Source: Brachycybe producta (Eukaryota; Arthropoda; Diplopoda; Playtdesmida; Andrognathidae). Taken from it: a stretch of 64,000 nt of DNA. The translations under genes and the position numbers were made by a program. The DNA lies in the NCBI GenBank assembly GCA_036925085.1, contig JAUPFP010000027.1:2965501-3029500 (forward strand), in the 5' to 3' direction. A model generated the notes under the pieces. The model was not told the DNA's origin. It did not search any database and worked only from the letters and a program-made list of their open reading frames with translations. Of this stretch, positions 14,848 through 26,575 are shown piece after piece; position 1 is the first letter of the stretch, and every line of letters starts with the position of its first letter.

Positions 14848-15359
14848 ACCCAACTATTTTCATTCATTCGCGGCTGTGAATCATTGTCCCATTCATTAGA
14901 CTCTAACAGTGTGTATATACAATTCTAGTCCACAATCTAGTCTAGAAAAACACAAGAGTATCAACAACATCATTACATCATTCTTTATTATATAGGGTCG
15001 TCTCTATTGTTCTACGTGGCAATCGGCACAGATAATTGACAAAGTCTATAGCAGTAGTACCAATAGAAATTGAATATATACAATATAATATGGTCCATAT
15101 ATCGATCAAATTACATAAGAGATAGTGACCTGGCTTAATTGACCCATCGGAAAACACATTCCATACATCAGTTGTATAGAAATATTCTATTATGTTCGTC
15201 TCTTATGTTGGTAACATTTCAACATTTGATATATACATTATCTAAATCAAACTATAAACAACAAAAAGTTTTTGTTCCATCCATTTTAATTTTACAAATG
15301 TTTAAGATGTTTTATGAAGATGTTCTCTGAATTATTCTGTCTTTCAGGAGCAAAATTAA
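13552..15359. other. Non-coding stretch
   Basis: No gene supported. It contains a (GA)n microsatellite at about 14814-14845, a poly-C run near 14360 and a short GATA tract near 14695. Short minus-strand ORFs at 13.57-13.84 kb show no domain. Confidence 0.6.
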
Positions 15360-15558
15360 AAGAAACTAGAAAGTGCAGATTCAGAAACTAGGTTGGATAG
15401 ATTCATTTTTGTGTCAGTTATCTTTCAAAATAAACTTTTTCTAAAAAAAAATTTAAAAAAATATCGTCTTGTGTAAAGTTGGATTATTTTGAAACCGACA
15501 TAAAAGCTTATTTTGAAAAATATCTAACAAGAAAATACTCTTAAGTTCTAGTTTCTCA
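15360..15558. mobile_element. AGAAACTAGA foldback family, copy A
   Basis: The left edge AAAAGAAACTAGAAAG and the right edge CTTAAGTTCTAGTTTCTC are inverted copies of the terminus AGAAACTAGAA. The interior carries the family words TTCAAAATAAACTTTTT and TTATTTTGAAA. Other copies in the window are at 31974, 49437, 51361, 56721 and, half only, 61547. No ORF is present, so this is a miniature inverted-repeat element. Confidence 0.65.
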
Positions 15559-15671
15559 AACAAATTCAAATTTCTCTTTCTTCATTTTGAACTTGAAAGA
15601 GAAAATAATCCTTTGAGAGTTCGAGAGGCGCCGTTTACACTTTAAAACCATCTTAAACCATATAATATAGC

Positions 15672-15718
15672 CATAGCCTCCTATAGATACATACACATAG
15701 TATCTATAGGAGGCTATG
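15672..15718. repeat. Perfect 19-bp palindrome
   Basis: CATAGCCTCCTATAGATAC at 15672-15690 is followed after 9 bases by its exact reverse complement at 15700-15718, with imperfect extension outward (ATATAGC.../...GATATAGCTAT). The words GGAGGCTATG/CATAGCCTCC also recur near 63.1 kb. Confidence 0.9.
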
Positions 15719-15749
15719 ATATAGCTATAGCTTTTCTAATTAAGTCATA

Positions 15750-15969
15750 GTTGTCGCACTGTAACTTGAAACTTGTGACGTCAGAATGGCTAAGAAAAAA
15801 AAAGAGCTAAACTTGTGTCATTCTGTCTGACAGAACAGAGGGTAATAACTAATAACAAAAGCAGTTAAGAAACTTTTTTGTTTCTCTTTTCTATAAGACA
15901 AAATGATAGAAACTTAACTTTTTGGTCAACCCTTCTGACGTCACTAACTTTGAGTTAAATAGCGGCAAC
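15750..15969. mobile_element. Foldback element with GTGACGTCAGAA arms
   Basis: The left arm starts GTTGTCGCACTGTAAC and contains TGTGACGTCAGAATGG. The right arm read in reverse starts GTTGCCGCTATTTAAC and contains AGTGACGTCAGAAGGG. The arms are about 45-50 bp and the interior about 120 bp, with no ORF. Confidence 0.6.
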
Positions 15970-16654
15970 TGTACAAAAGACTAGAATTGTCTCTATAACA
16001 TTCAATTATCAATACCTTAGGCCTATTAAAAGATAACTCAAGATCTAAATCATGATAAATGAATTAACAAATATATTAATGTATGGTTTTCAATATTATG
16101 GCCAGAGTATGTTTGATTATTTAGTATGAACGATGAAGTGGTTCTTAACATCTGTTTCTTTTTGGCAATTTTTTTTAAATCTGGCATTAAAATCAATACG
16201 TTACACATCCTAGTACATTATATAATATAACATACAGTAATATATATAGGACGAAATTGCTCATCTATCATGATTCATATAATGTGGAATATATACATGT
16301 ACATGTATATACGAAAAGGAATACACACGTTTTTGTTATTATCAATCGAAGAAGCTTGACACATTAGGCAACATGGATTATGAATTTATAATTACAAAGT
16401 TAGTTAGTTCAAAAAAGCTAAATGTTGAAACCCATTTTTTATGTGTTATTGTAAAATAAAAAAAAAGCAAGAGACCTAAAGACATAAGGATCGAGTATGT
16501 GTGGTGGAGGGTGGTGTAATGTTTTCATATGATGGAACTTACTTATGAGCAATTTAAGGGACAAAAAAAAAAGGGGTGGGTGTGTTCAAATTTGCGCATA
16601 TAATAGGGTCTATATAACGATTTGCTTCATAAATTTACGTAGGCCGTCATATGT

Positions 16655-16817
16655 GTTATTATCAATCTGTGGAATCAGTCAATCTGCAAAACCAACAAAC
16701 TGCTAGTGAATCAGTACATTTTAGGCGTTGAATTTTGCAGATTCACTAGCAGATTGGTTGTTTTGCAAATTGACTAGGCAATCTGTAGATTGACTGATTC
16801 CGCAGATTGACAGTAAC
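16655..16817. mobile_element. Foldback element built on CAGTCAATCTGC words
   Basis: The left edge GTTATTATCAATCTGTGGAA and the right edge read in reverse, GTTACTGTCAATCTGCGGAA, continue into AATCAGTCAATCT. Inner arms CTGCTAGTGAATC and GATTCACTAGCAG are also inverted. The word GGCAATCTGCAAAAT resembles the satellite unit at the right end of the window, which may be a distant relative. Confidence 0.7.
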
Positions 16818-17564
16818 ATATGCATTTATTATGTATTCCCCCCTCCCCCCTCTATGCGCAATGAATAGACAAGTATCCGTGAAAGCAATCTTATAACTCA
16901 TAAGTGTATTGTTTAAAATTCTGATAAAAAATGTTTGAAAATTACGAAACATGTTAAGTGCTTGCGCTAATTTTTAAAATTTGCAAGTTTTTCATTAAGA
17001 TGAAATAATTAAAAAAAAATGTTCATCAGAGACTATTTTGTTTAATGAGACTTAAGCCAATGCTAATGAGTCAATTGAGTGGTGACAATGTAATTACTTT
17101 TAATTGTGTGTTTTGTTTATGTCACACAAACTAACAATTGTTAATACAATGGTGATAGTCATTTATTTCAAATTGCTCGCAAACCACCATATTCTTAAAA
17201 TTCCATTACACTTTTTTTTTTGTTCAACAGTCTAAGAATTAACATCAAAGTTTAACAATTGACGCACATTTCAACAACATTTGCGAGTCTTTTGTGAGAA
17301 AGAGAGAAAAAAAATGAAAATTGTTCCGCAGTGAATGAAATTTCACTTTTAACTTTCACTAACAACACCCACCAATAAGCTTTTTAGAAATAATTATTAC
17401 ACTCTGAAATTGCATCTTGATTGTTGCTAAGTAACTATGAAACACGCTCCTAACAAGTTATTTATAACACATAACAATATGTTTATAACTTAATTTCAAA
17501 CTTAACTAATAACAATATTTTAAAAAAAAATTCAAAGAAAAATGTATTAATTCTTGGATTTTTA

Positions 17565-17860
17565 TGCACTAATATCAAGCAAATGCTTCTCAAACTGTGG
17601 CTCAACGACCAACTGTGAAGTAACAATTGCAGTCTAGAACAACCAACACATGGCAATAACTAGTGTTTTCTCAATCAAAAACACTGTTTAAAGGCTAGAA
17701 CTCTCTAGTTACCAACTGATAGTTACCAGACACTTAGCCTCTAACCAGCCTTTTTGATTAGAAAAAGTGTAATTGCAGTTGCTCTAATCATGATGATGAT
17801 GATGATGATGATTAATTCACAATTGGCAGTTGAGCTACAAATTATTATGAGCGTGATATT
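17565..17860. repeat. Dispersed repeat R1 copy 2, ending in (GAT)n
   Basis: Second copy of the repeat at 10455-10750, with the same word order and the same GAT tract (17790-17811). It ends about 40 bases upstream of the probable splice acceptor of the receptor gene, so it lies within the preceding intron or upstream region. Confidence 0.6.
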
Positions 17861-17900
17861 AATATATTTTTTTAACATTTCTTTCTGTTATTTTATTCAG

Positions 17901-18042
17901 GTATCGAAAAGTGTCATGGACAAAAATAAGAAGAAAAGTACGAAACGTTGAGATAATTGTGACGAAAAACTCTTAAATGGACAACCAACGACAATTTCTT
18001 CTGATTCAACCATCTATAACTATCTAAACACGGCAGGTCAAT
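17901..18042 (+). promoter_or_regulatory. Probable 3' splice site and 5' UTR exon start of the receptor gene
   Basis: A pyrimidine-rich tract ending TTCTGTTATTTTATTCAG at 17883-17900 is a good 3' splice site. The receptor start codon lies 142 bases downstream, and an in-frame TAA at 18025-18027 closes the reading frame just ahead of it. The coding exon therefore probably starts at 17901 with non-coding sequence spliced from an upstream exon that I could not locate. A transcription start nearer the ATG cannot be excluded. Confidence 0.5.
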
Positions 18043-20808
18043 ATGAGTTCTAACAAAACAGATCTTTTCGACAGTGACGTGTTCGAATATAACAACGTGC
18101 CAGAAAATAATGATGTCGTAGAATCATTCGATGAAGAAGACGATTCAAACCTCATAATAAACCACGGTGGTGGTGGTGGTGGTGCCAACAACAATCGTAA
18201 TTATGGAAACAGCAGCAGCAGCAGCAGCACTCCTATTTTATCCACCTGGAACGACTTTAAAATAAACGATATCTTAGGTAGTAATAGTGGTGGCACTAGT
18301 AATAATGCCAAAGATCGCTCACAATTCTCCATTACAGATTGGGATTGTTTGTGGCCTAATACATCGGATCATTTCCTGTGCAATTCCGGTAATTACAATG
18401 GGTCTCAACAATTCGACACTTATGACAATGGAAGTTGGATTCACAATGTCAGTGTCCTTGTGCATAATGCTACTACAAAAGCAACAGAAGAAAACATTCT
18501 CGTTCCAGTGGAATTGCCTTTTCCCATGTGGTTAACCATCTTGATTGGAATCTCGTTGGTTGTTTGCACTCTTCTTACAGTAGGTGGTAACATTCTGGTG
18601 TTGCTCGCTTTTTTTGTCGAGAGAGCCATTCGTATTCCGAGCAATTACTTCATTGCTTCTTTGGCAGCCTCCGATCTCTTCATCGGACTCATTTCGATAC
18701 CGTTCTATTCCGTGTACGTTCTCATGGGAAGGTGGGATTTAGGCAACGTCCTTTGTGATCTTTGGTTAGCCGTCGACCACACCGTGTGTCTCGTTTCCAT
18801 ATATACCGTGCTCCTCATCACCATTGACAGGTTTTGTTCGGTTAAAATTGCAGCCAAGTATAGAAACTGGAGAACTAGAGCAAAAGTCATTATTATGGTG
18901 GTGGTAACATGGATCATACCAGCACTTATCTTCTTCATTACCATAATGGGTTGGGAGCACTTCATCGGTTATCGTGACATGGCACCGGGTGCATGCGAGG
19001 TGCCATTCTTGCAAAATCCAGTATTCAATACGTCTCTTGTTATCAGTTATTACTGGATCACAATTGTTATTCTGTTTGTGCTCTATGGTGGTATCTATAA
19101 GACTGCAAGTGATATGCAGAAGAAATCGGAAGCTAAACAGCGCAAAATGCAGTCAATGGTGGCCTTGAGTCAAGCAAATCCTCGAACTGGTATTGTCATG
19201 TCCAAGACGCAAAGTACACTTCTTAGTCAAGACAAACCAAAGACTAGTTTACCAGGTAGTGGGGCTATGGTGGCTGTGGCTGCAGTTGCAGCTGCAGCCA
19301 ATCTAGGCGCAACCGAAGCGGTTTCCATGCAACACAAAATGGTCAAAGGGTCAACAACAGACACAGCAACGAGTTGTTCGGACAATAAGAAAGACGATAA
19401 CGAACGGTCGAGCAGTCCGGTGTTTGAATCGGATGATGACAGTAGCAACAAAAGTAAGAAAAGCACTTCGGGAGGGAATTCCAAGAAAATCGACGGCCAG
19501 TCACGTCAACATCACCGAACTAAAGGATGCAAATCTGGTCACCAAACGGCTTCCAAAATTAGTAGCAAACAACAAAGTGCAGATAATAAGACCATAATTG
19601 CAGTAACAGCAGCAGCGATGGATGTTTCCATACCAAAGTTGGATCCACCACCGCCACCTTCCAAGCCACGTTCGCATGGCTCGAGTGCCTTAACATCTCC
19701 AAACAATCCGGAAACTGATCTTCTGACCTCATCGCCAACTCGGCATCTGACCAATACTATGATGACCAGTGTGTCTACTGATGAAGGTGGCCACAGTACC
19801 AATCTATCAAAACATGGAGACCGTTCTGAAATTGTAACAAAAAGTACAACAAAGCCTCCTAAAACGTTAGATATCAAACCTATGACTTCGTTTGTCAACC
19901 AAGACATCCTCATTATGTTAGACACTGCTAATCTGAGGTTCATGGACGAAGTTACAGTTCCATCAAATGATGCCACCGAAACATCATCTCACAGCACAAG
20001 AAAACATCATAGAGACATTCCTCCTCCTTCAAAGGGCACTACTCACACAGAGGTCAATTCTCAGATGTCACTGCCAGATGTTGCTGCTTCCACAAGACCA
20101 ATTCATGTTGTCACTACTACAACTAACACCGATAATGATGGTGGGGGTGGTGGTGGTAGTAGTGGTGCCGGAACTTCTACCTGTGTGGTTAGTCCAGTTT
20201 CACATAGTGTCGTAACAACCGCCAATAACATTCTGGCAAATCCAAAGATCACAATGGTCAACACTCAAGTGGATAGCCTAACTGACAACCGAACTGTGAC
20301 TCGAGTTGCCAGACTGACGGATGAAGTTCAGTTGATTAATGAAAACGACCGAAACAGTGGCCATGATGTGGCACCTTCTAGAACCGGTTCAACTAAAACA
20401 GCTCCGAATGGCGAAGACCAAATGGACAAAGAAGTTCAAAAGACTTCAGCTGCTTCTAAAAAGGATTTGGTCAATTCGATTGGCAAAAGACTAAAGATGC
20501 GTGGAAAGAGAAAAAGGGAGAGAGACAGACAGAAATCAAAATCTGAGAACCGTGCTCGTAAAGCACTGAGGACCATTTCATTTATACTGGGAGCTTTTTT
20601 CATCTGTTGGACTCCATATCACATACTGGTTTTAGTCGAAGGTTTTTGCACCAATCAAGCTGGCTGTGTCAATCACCACCTTTTCTATTTCACCTATTTT
20701 CTGTGCTATGCTAATAGCCCCCTTAACCCTTTTTGCTACGCATTGGCCAATCAACAATTCAAAAAAACTTTCACAAGAATTCTTAAAGGAGACTTTCACC
20801 GAACGTAG
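18043..20808 (+). CDS. B-type muscarinic acetylcholine receptor (GAR-2/mAChR-B class GPCR)
   Basis: This encodes a 921-residue rhodopsin-family receptor for acetylcholine at the plasma membrane; B-type members are known to couple mainly to Gi/o. An in-frame TAA 18 bases upstream fixes the start. The N-terminus (1-160) is long, acidic and Gly/Asn/Ser-rich, with possible N-glycosylation sites (NVS 135, NAT 142) and no signal peptide. Helices lie at about 164-191, 201-225, 236-260, 282-304, 331-352, 842-864 and 879-900. Diagnostic residues: amine-binding Asp245 in LAVDHT; disulphide pair Cys238 and Cys318; DRF (262-264) in place of DRY; CWTPY at 855-859; NPFCY at 895-899. The third intracellular loop is huge (about 353-838) and low-complexity, with poly-Gly, Ser/Thr-rich and basic stretches, as is usual for this class. 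[39 protein letters not shown] and the [17 protein letters not shown] tail match the B-type rather than the A-type. His246 and His860 occupy pocket positions that are Tyr and Asn in vertebrate receptors. The CDS has no intron. Confidence 0.95.
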   Translation: MSSNKTDLFDSDVFEYNNVPENNDVVESFDEEDDSNLIINHGGGGGGANNNRNYGNSSSSSSTPILSTWNDFKINDILGSNSGGTSNNAKDRSQFSITDWDCLWPNTSDHFLCNSGNYNGSQQFDTYDNGSWIHNVSVLVHNATTKATEENILVPVELPFPMWLTILIGISLVVCTLLTVGGNILVLLAFFVERAIRIPSNYFIASLAASDLFIGLISIPFYSVYVLMGRWDLGNVLCDLWLAVDHTVCLVSIYTVLLITIDRFCSVKIAAKYRNWRTRAKVIIMVVVTWIIPALIFFITIMGWEHFIGYRDMAPGACEVPFLQNPVFNTSLVISYYWITIVILFVLYGGIYKTASDMQKKSEAKQRKMQSMVALSQANPRTGIVMSKTQSTLLSQDKPKTSLPGSGAMVAVAAVAAAANLGATEAVSMQHKMVKGSTTDTATSCSDNKKDDNERSSSPVFESDDDSSNKSKKSTSGGNSKKIDGQSRQHHRTKGCKSGHQTASKISSKQQSADNKTIIAVTAAAMDVSIPKLDPPPPPSKPRSHGSSALTSPNNPETDLLTSSPTRHLTNTMMTSVSTDEGGHSTNLSKHGDRSEIVTKSTTKPPKTLDIKPMTSFVNQDILIMLDTANLRFMDEVTVPSNDATETSSHSTRKHHRDIPPPSKGTTHTEVNSQMSLPDVAASTRPIHVVTTTTNTDNDGGGGGGSSGAGTSTCVVSPVSHSVVTTANNILANPKITMVNTQVDSLTDNRTVTRVARLTDEVQLINENDRNSGHDVAPSRTGSTKTAPNGEDQMDKEVQKTSAASKKDLVNSIGKRLKMRGKRKRERDRQKSKSENRARKALRTISFILGAFFICWTPYHILVLVEGFCTNQAGCVNHHLFYFTYFLCYANSPLNPFCYALANQQFKKTFTRILKGDFHRT

Positions 20809-20854
20809 CACTAGAAAAATAATTAATAACTAGAAATGTATAGCTTTTATGTAG

Positions 20855-20860
20855 AATAAA
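20855..20860 (+). terminator. Polyadenylation signal of the receptor gene
   Basis: The first AATAAA after the stop codon, 47 bases downstream. It would give a very short 3' UTR; further AT-rich candidates follow, so alternative sites are possible. Confidence 0.5.
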
Positions 20861-21654
20861 ACTAATTATATAGCATTTTGTTTCAAAAACAATGCTTTTC
20901 ATTGAGTGATGTTAGTCAGTGATTAATAAGGATGTTCTAATGAAAAGTTCATTACTTTAATATTTAATTGTAAAGAGATAAATGGTTTTTTTTTTATAAG
21001 TGAAACAATACCATTGTGACACAGTGGTATTGTTTCAATGGTTCTTGTGTCTTAATGTTAGTAATTCTTAATCATGTTTACAAGTTAACATCAAAAAGAC
21101 ACACGTTGGAAATCATCATCATCATAACTAACTATGTTTATAACCATTTCATTCTTTGTAATTAAATATTAAAGAATTGGTGCAACCTTTCATGTGAACA
21201 CCCAGTAAAAAAAAGCATGGTAACATTTTTATTTTGTACGTGGGTGCAATCACAAACCCCTATTATAAAACTACATTCATCCAAGTTTACAACCAAAATA
21301 TCCAGACACATATTTTTGAAATACATCTTAGAAACAATAACACTTGACCCAAACCAACAGTAGAGAGAATTAGGTACATGGACTGGTCAGTTAGTGACCA
21401 GAGGTGATATCAAATAGGTTTACAGCAGAATTGAAATAACAATCTTGGAGTAATGTTGTCTCACATTTGACGCCCTTAAAAGTAGTAATTTACAATAGTA
21501 ATTTAAATACAAATAAAAAAACCAATAAAAGTGCGTGAGTTTTTATGAAATTAAAAACTAGCCCATTCTTAGCACGGTGTGTTCCATCTCACACGAAAGC
21601 ATCAAGCACGACAATGAAGACTGGAGATGGAGGCTACCAATAATGCTTCTACTT
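20861..21654. other. 3' flank of the receptor gene, non-coding
   Basis: No gene seen. A small hairpin GAAACAATACCATTG...CAGTGGTATTGTTTC lies at about 21002-21038 (15-base arms except one mismatch). This may lie within a longer 3' UTR or downstream of it. Confidence 0.5.
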
Positions 21655-21761
21655 TAGTGGTTCCCAAAGGTTATGCCGTAAGTTTTGCTTGGCGTGCCGC
21701 AATTTCTAGGCAAAAAATACTGTGCTGCGACTCTGCAAGTAGAAAAGTTTGGGAACCACTG
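21655..21761. mobile_element. hAT-type miniature element
   Basis: The termini TAGTGGTTCCCAAAG and, on the opposite strand, CAGTGGTTCCCAAACTTTT are the classic hAT (Charlie-like) terminal repeat. Flanking 8-mers TTCTACTT (21647-21654) and TTACACTT (21762-21769) match at 6 of 8 positions, consistent with an 8-bp hAT target duplication that has decayed. It is 107 bp and non-coding. Confidence 0.75.
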
Positions 21762-21831
21762 TTACACTTAATGGGGTTGGACGATGTTAATTTGGAATCT
21801 GACACTAAGTGTCCGACGACACAATCGTTGC

Positions 21832-22006
21832 TAGTGGTTCTCAAAAAGTATACCGAGACATTTTTAATGTTATATATCTGAATACAATTTAATATTTTCA
21901 AGTAAATTTCAACTTTATTGGAAAAAGCAAAACATTTCTATTATATGTACGAACTAAACCAAAGGTTTTCTAAAGGCAAAAAAAAAAAAAAGTTTGGAAA
22001 CCACTA
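21832..22006. mobile_element. hAT-type miniature element, second copy
   Basis: The left end TAGTGGTTCTCAAAAAGT and the right end AGTTTGGAAACCACTA are inverted. The interior words TTAATATTTTCAA.TAAATTT and AACTTTATT.GGAAAAAGCA recur at about 41475-41520, placing both in one family. Confidence 0.7.
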
Positions 22007-23668
22007 TCCTAAATTCCTAAAAGCTAGCCTCTCAATAGCTGGCCCTCCGTCATGCAAAATGCATTCGTTTCGTGCGAGATGGAGTACAACCAATAAAACA
22101 CAGAAAAATGGCTACTTCCATCTCAATAAAACAATAATATAATATTAATAAACATGTGGACGTGAATTATCATTTCATGTGCCGTCTCGATATCACATCA
22201 AATTTAAACAAGTTTCATATTAATATTTATTCTAGTCATTGCTAATTCCCCAAACAAGCTTATTTTGCGAGACAATAAGAAAATGTCAAATGGAAACTTT
22301 TTTTCTTTATTTATTGCACCAACCAGAATTACCTAACACTATGCAAAATATGGCTTCATGTATTTTTAACCAATAAAAGTAACTGTCAGATTGCAGACTT
22401 TTCCTGACTGAAGGAGTTAGTTACATACAATGTCTCATCTCTCGGTTGGTGATTGCTATCCAAGAAGCTATTGCTAGTCTACACAATAACTAGGCCTTTA
22501 AACAATACCGTATATTTCTTAATGTGTGAAATGATTTCAGATATGAATAAAAGCTTCTTTTGTTTTATTATACTCGTATTCCTGCCTCCATCCTAAGAAA
22601 AAGCTCGTGACGACATAGAGGATTGACCAAAAATTTACAATTGTCTCATTTAGTCTGATGATAAAAAAAGAGGACGATATCAAACGTTTTCAACAATTTA
22701 AAACAAAGGATAAGATCTTGAATTCTTTTGATATTATTAATTTATTACCCCTTTTTATCAGAAAAAAATGACACAATTTTAAATTTGTCTTTAATCGCTA
22801 TGACGTCACAAGCTTCTTCTTAGGATGAGGCAGGTATACACAAGAAAGAGTGTATGAAAATGTTACAAGCCTAATCTTAAAAATTTAAACTGATATAAAA
22901 TGGGTACTTAAAGGGCACAATTAAGATTTAATGAAACAATTGTCTTAGTCATGTTGGGACAAAAAATCCTATAGTTATTTATTAAAAAAAAATTACACAT
23001 ATATATATATATATTATCTATAGAATACAGTATAATAATGTTATTACATCACGCGTTTTTATATTCACTGAAGTAAATATGTAAACTAAATAGATTTTCA
23101 CAATGTTTCGCGTGTGACGTGTTATATATGAAAGCATCGAAGAAATAAATCTTGTATAAACGTAGATATAAAACAATAGTTTACGTAGTAATTCTAAATT
23201 ATGACTGTTGTAGAGATATTGGAACATTAGAAACTAATGCCAATATATATATATATAAATAATATAAAAATGTATCATATACAAATTAAATTGTATATCA
23301 AATCTATCGCCCTAATTATCAAGAATGTGTGCGTGTGATTGTGTTTATGTGCGTCTATTGTAAATATTATAATACCTCTATATATACAAATTCTATTTCA
23401 ATTAGAGAGACATGAAATATGTGTCACTTCAATTCACTGGAAACGTACGCTTATAATTTAGAACAGAACAGTTAACATTATTATTATTCAACAATTGATC
23501 TGCCCCCCCCCCCCGACTACCAATTCCTCCCATGTCCCCTGTCCCCCACCTCCATTTTTCTTTCATGTTTCATTATGTACAATAACGGATGTTGTAATTG
23601 TAGACTTCTGTGTTAAAGACACTATTGCAAAAAAAAAAAAATCATAGTTTGATAGTTGACCACTCTTA
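22007..23668. other. Non-coding stretch
   Basis: No gene supported. It contains short TA tracts near 23.0 and 23.25 kb, a C run near 23503 and AT-rich sequence. Two sets of words around 22.58-22.62 kb and 22.80-22.84 kb (GCCTCCATCCTAAGAAAAAGC... and ...GCTTCTTCTTAGGATGAGGC) form an inverted pair about 220 bp apart and mark another small foldback element. Confidence 0.55.
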
Positions 23669-24081
23669 AGAGCCTTTTCACACGAACCACTTTTGGTGGT
23701 CAAGTTCGAATGCAAAATACAGGGCAGGATTATTCATTAGGCTAAAACCCAGGGGTCCGTGCATAAGTTAATAATTTGTTACAAATGTATAAATTTATCA
23801 TTATTTATTATGTACATAAAATGGAAATGGAATGAAAATCGTATTCATATCGTTCATTTTCTAAAAAGGCGTTTTCATAATGGCGCATGAACTATTGCCT
23901 TTTCCCTAACTTTGTTGCGCCTGCGCCGATATTTACTATAATACTAGTAGATATCCCACAATAGTAAAAAAAAGCATAGAAACCCTTGATGGGTCCTTCT
24001 GTTATTTGAGTGAACTGCAAGCCGACTACATTCGGCAGTCGAACTCAAGATAAATAAAAGCGGTTCGTGTGAAAAGGCTCT
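23669..24081. mobile_element. TA-flanked inverted-repeat element, 413 bp
   Basis: The ends AGAGCCTTTTCACACGAACC and the same sequence on the opposite strand are inverted with one mismatch over about 25 bases (continuing ACTTTT versus GCTTTT). Both ends abut TA, as expected of Tc1/mariner-type target duplication. The interior has no transposase ORF, so this is a non-autonomous element. Confidence 0.8.
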
Positions 24082-25394
24082 TATTAATTATTAATTTCTG
24101 TTTCTCTGTTTGGAAGCCAAAAGTTGAAACCTGACCGTCATTTTATTTTATCCAATCAGCTCAAATTAATTTATTTCACAATTGCCCATATTTCACTTTG
24201 CACTAATTTTCTTTTTTTTTAACAAAAAAAATGCAATGTTCCGTAATTTTAATAGGGGCTGGCCATTTTATACATTGTCTCTCTCCAACAAGTTAATACA
24301 ACGGGTTATCTTATTATTATTATTATTTTACTAAACTTTTAATAAATCTAGGACCTACTAACAATGTTAATTGGTAGCGTTGTTTGAAGAAGAAATTCAC
24401 ACACACAAAAACAAAACAAAAATGTTACAAATAAATAAAAAACCAAAAATTATTTTTTGTTCAGAAACTATTTAGCTAACTAGTGAGTGTCTTAATTAAT
24501 TTATTATTAAGTGATTTTGCTAATGTTAATTGATTGGAACACGTATTTTAGTCTATACCATCATTTTGGAAGTTATTTTCGGGTAAAAGTAAGATATTGG
24601 CCATTTTGCAAATATATTTCACCAGTGCTTTTGATATGGGACTTGCTTTAAATATGGTCTTTTCATCAGAAAATCATCAAAAAGTAGCCTCTCCCCAACA
24701 TTTGATCAACCGATTTTGTCAAATTAATTCCACCAAAAAGTAATTTACATGTATTCAAATTATCTGTTGTAAAATATCATCATGGTTAAGTTTTGCAACT
24801 TTTACTATACAGCAGCAGGTCTATTTGAAATTTCTGAAAATTGTTCAATTTCTGGCACTTGACCATGGCTTTCAATGTCAGCTAATATCACTCAATGGCT
24901 ATTATTCATCATCAAATGTTTATTAAATAAAAGAGCTACAGTAATGTATAATGTTGTGATAAAATTAATTATTGTTGAAAATAGTTCTAATGATTGTTAG
25001 CAGGTTGTGCCAAATATAATTGTGAAAAATTATGTTTAAACAAGTTTAATGTTAAAAAAAAATACAAAGAACCGAAATAACTGCATTTTGTGTTCTGTTT
25101 TTATCAGCGATCACAAGTGATATTATATTAGACATAATTAATAATAATAGTAGGAGGGGTCGTCGAATTTGATTCAATTATGTTTTCTAATATATTTTAT
25201 CGAACCTGAAGTAATTGATAGCACAAAATCCAAATATTGGTTTTCGTTCAGATTTTTTTCCTTCTCTCAAAACCCGTCCTTCCTTCCTCCCTTCAGTGTC
25301 AATCTATTGTTGAGACTTGGAAAGTTTTTAAAACATCGATTTATTTTTTAACAAAAGCTTCATAAATCAACTGACAGAATACTGGATTAGGTTG

Positions 25395-25430
<36 letters not shown>

Positions 25431-26431
25431 GTACACACAACTGACCAATATATATATATATATATATACTTTTATGCTGTTTAAATTTTCGAAGTTCTCA
25501 AATTGAGCTGGCATATGTGTTATTCGAGTGGGAATAAACTAAGGTTTAGAACCCACTCTGCACACAGAATGGCCACAAACAACTTCTTATCCCTACTCTA
25601 GTCATTATAAGAAATTTCATAAAGCATCACACATTGAACAACTTTAGGAACTGAATTTACGCCAACATTTGAATTTGAAAAATCACTCTACAAGCAGGCA
25701 AGGAAGACCTGTGGCAGAGAGACACGAGTCCAATTGCAACTTGCAAAATGCATTATCAAAACACGAAGATATAAACCAAATAACAATTGCAATGTGTTCT
25801 GGTGTAATTGAATTAATGCATTGTTAGAAAATTAAAAGAGCCCCCCATAATATTTTTGTAAGTTGATTTTTATGCATAACATCTCCTACAAGAAAGTTAG
25901 TTCCATCTCTTAGCTTTCTAGGAACAAATATGAATCTGTCGGTTAAAAAATCTCTCACACCTACCGAAATATATTGTCCTGTACCAGTGTTCCGCGATAA
26001 TTCAGTTTGGCGCGTGTTCAATTCGGCACTCAATCAGACAGCTTTTCATATTAAAGGAGTCGAGTAATGTTTGGAAGACTTCCGTTCTGTAAAAGCAGCC
26101 TCTATGAATTAGCCTTATTGTGCGCCATTGGTACGGTGGCGCTCACGTGCCACAGCCACGTAACAAGTTCGCATTTAATGCTTAGATACTAAATGATTAC
26201 TATTTTTAGTAAACTTTTTAATGAACCTTAGAGGCGACTGAATAAGCGCCAAATTGAACAAATGTCGAACTGAATAATTACCAAACGGAACAAATGCCAA
26301 AAATTGACATTTATTCAGTTCGACGTTCGTCCAATTTGGCGTTCTCCATTTTTGCACAATTTTAATTTTCCCCCCCATGTTTTTCTGACATGTTCTTCCA
26401 TGTTGACGTTTGGGGAAGTCATTCTAAATTA
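24082..26431. other. Non-coding stretch with microsatellites and repeat R3
   Basis: No gene supported. A (TC)n tract lies at about 25399-25425 and a TA tract at about 25449-25468. The R3 repeat at 25620-25830 is listed separately. A short inverted cluster at about 26230-26350 uses words such as CTGAATAAGCGCCAAATTG and CAATTTGGCGTT; a related hairpin is at 61472-61500. Confidence 0.55.
25620..25830 (+). repeat. Dispersed repeat R3 copy 2
   Basis: Shared words with 44880-45040 are CAAGCAGGCAAG/GCAAGCAGCCAAG, GACACGAGTCCAATTGCAA/GACAAGAGTACAATGCGAA, TTATCAAAACACGA, AACAATTGCAATGTGTTC(T/C)GGTGTA and TGCATTGTTA/AGCATTGTCC. A further partial copy is near 42475-42545 (GCAAGCAGCCATGATGAAAG). Confidence 0.6.
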
Positions 26432-26575
26432 AGTTGTTCCCGATAGGTCTTCTTCTACTGTTGTTAGGTGGAGTTGCAACATTTTCTCTTTGACAATGGC
26501 CCAAAGCGAATTGTCACAAGTTGTTAAGTCTAAACTTGGAGAAGAAGACCACATCCTATCAAGAGCCATGTAGAA
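26432..26575 (-). pseudogene. Relic of a mariner-type DDE/D transposase C-terminus
   Basis: The minus-strand reading contains SPSLDLTTCDNSLW (about 26501-26548) followed by AIVKEKM. This closely resembles the SPDLTPCDFFLWG...K conserved block around the last catalytic Asp of mariner-like transposases in invertebrates. The nearby N-terminal residues do not look like transposase, and no other catalytic motif was seen. I read it as a decayed fragment, not a gene. Confidence 0.5.

Noticed and set aside
18287-20215. Other-frame ORFs inside the receptor gene
   Set aside because: Shadows of the 921-codon receptor frame, mostly from its repetitive loop.
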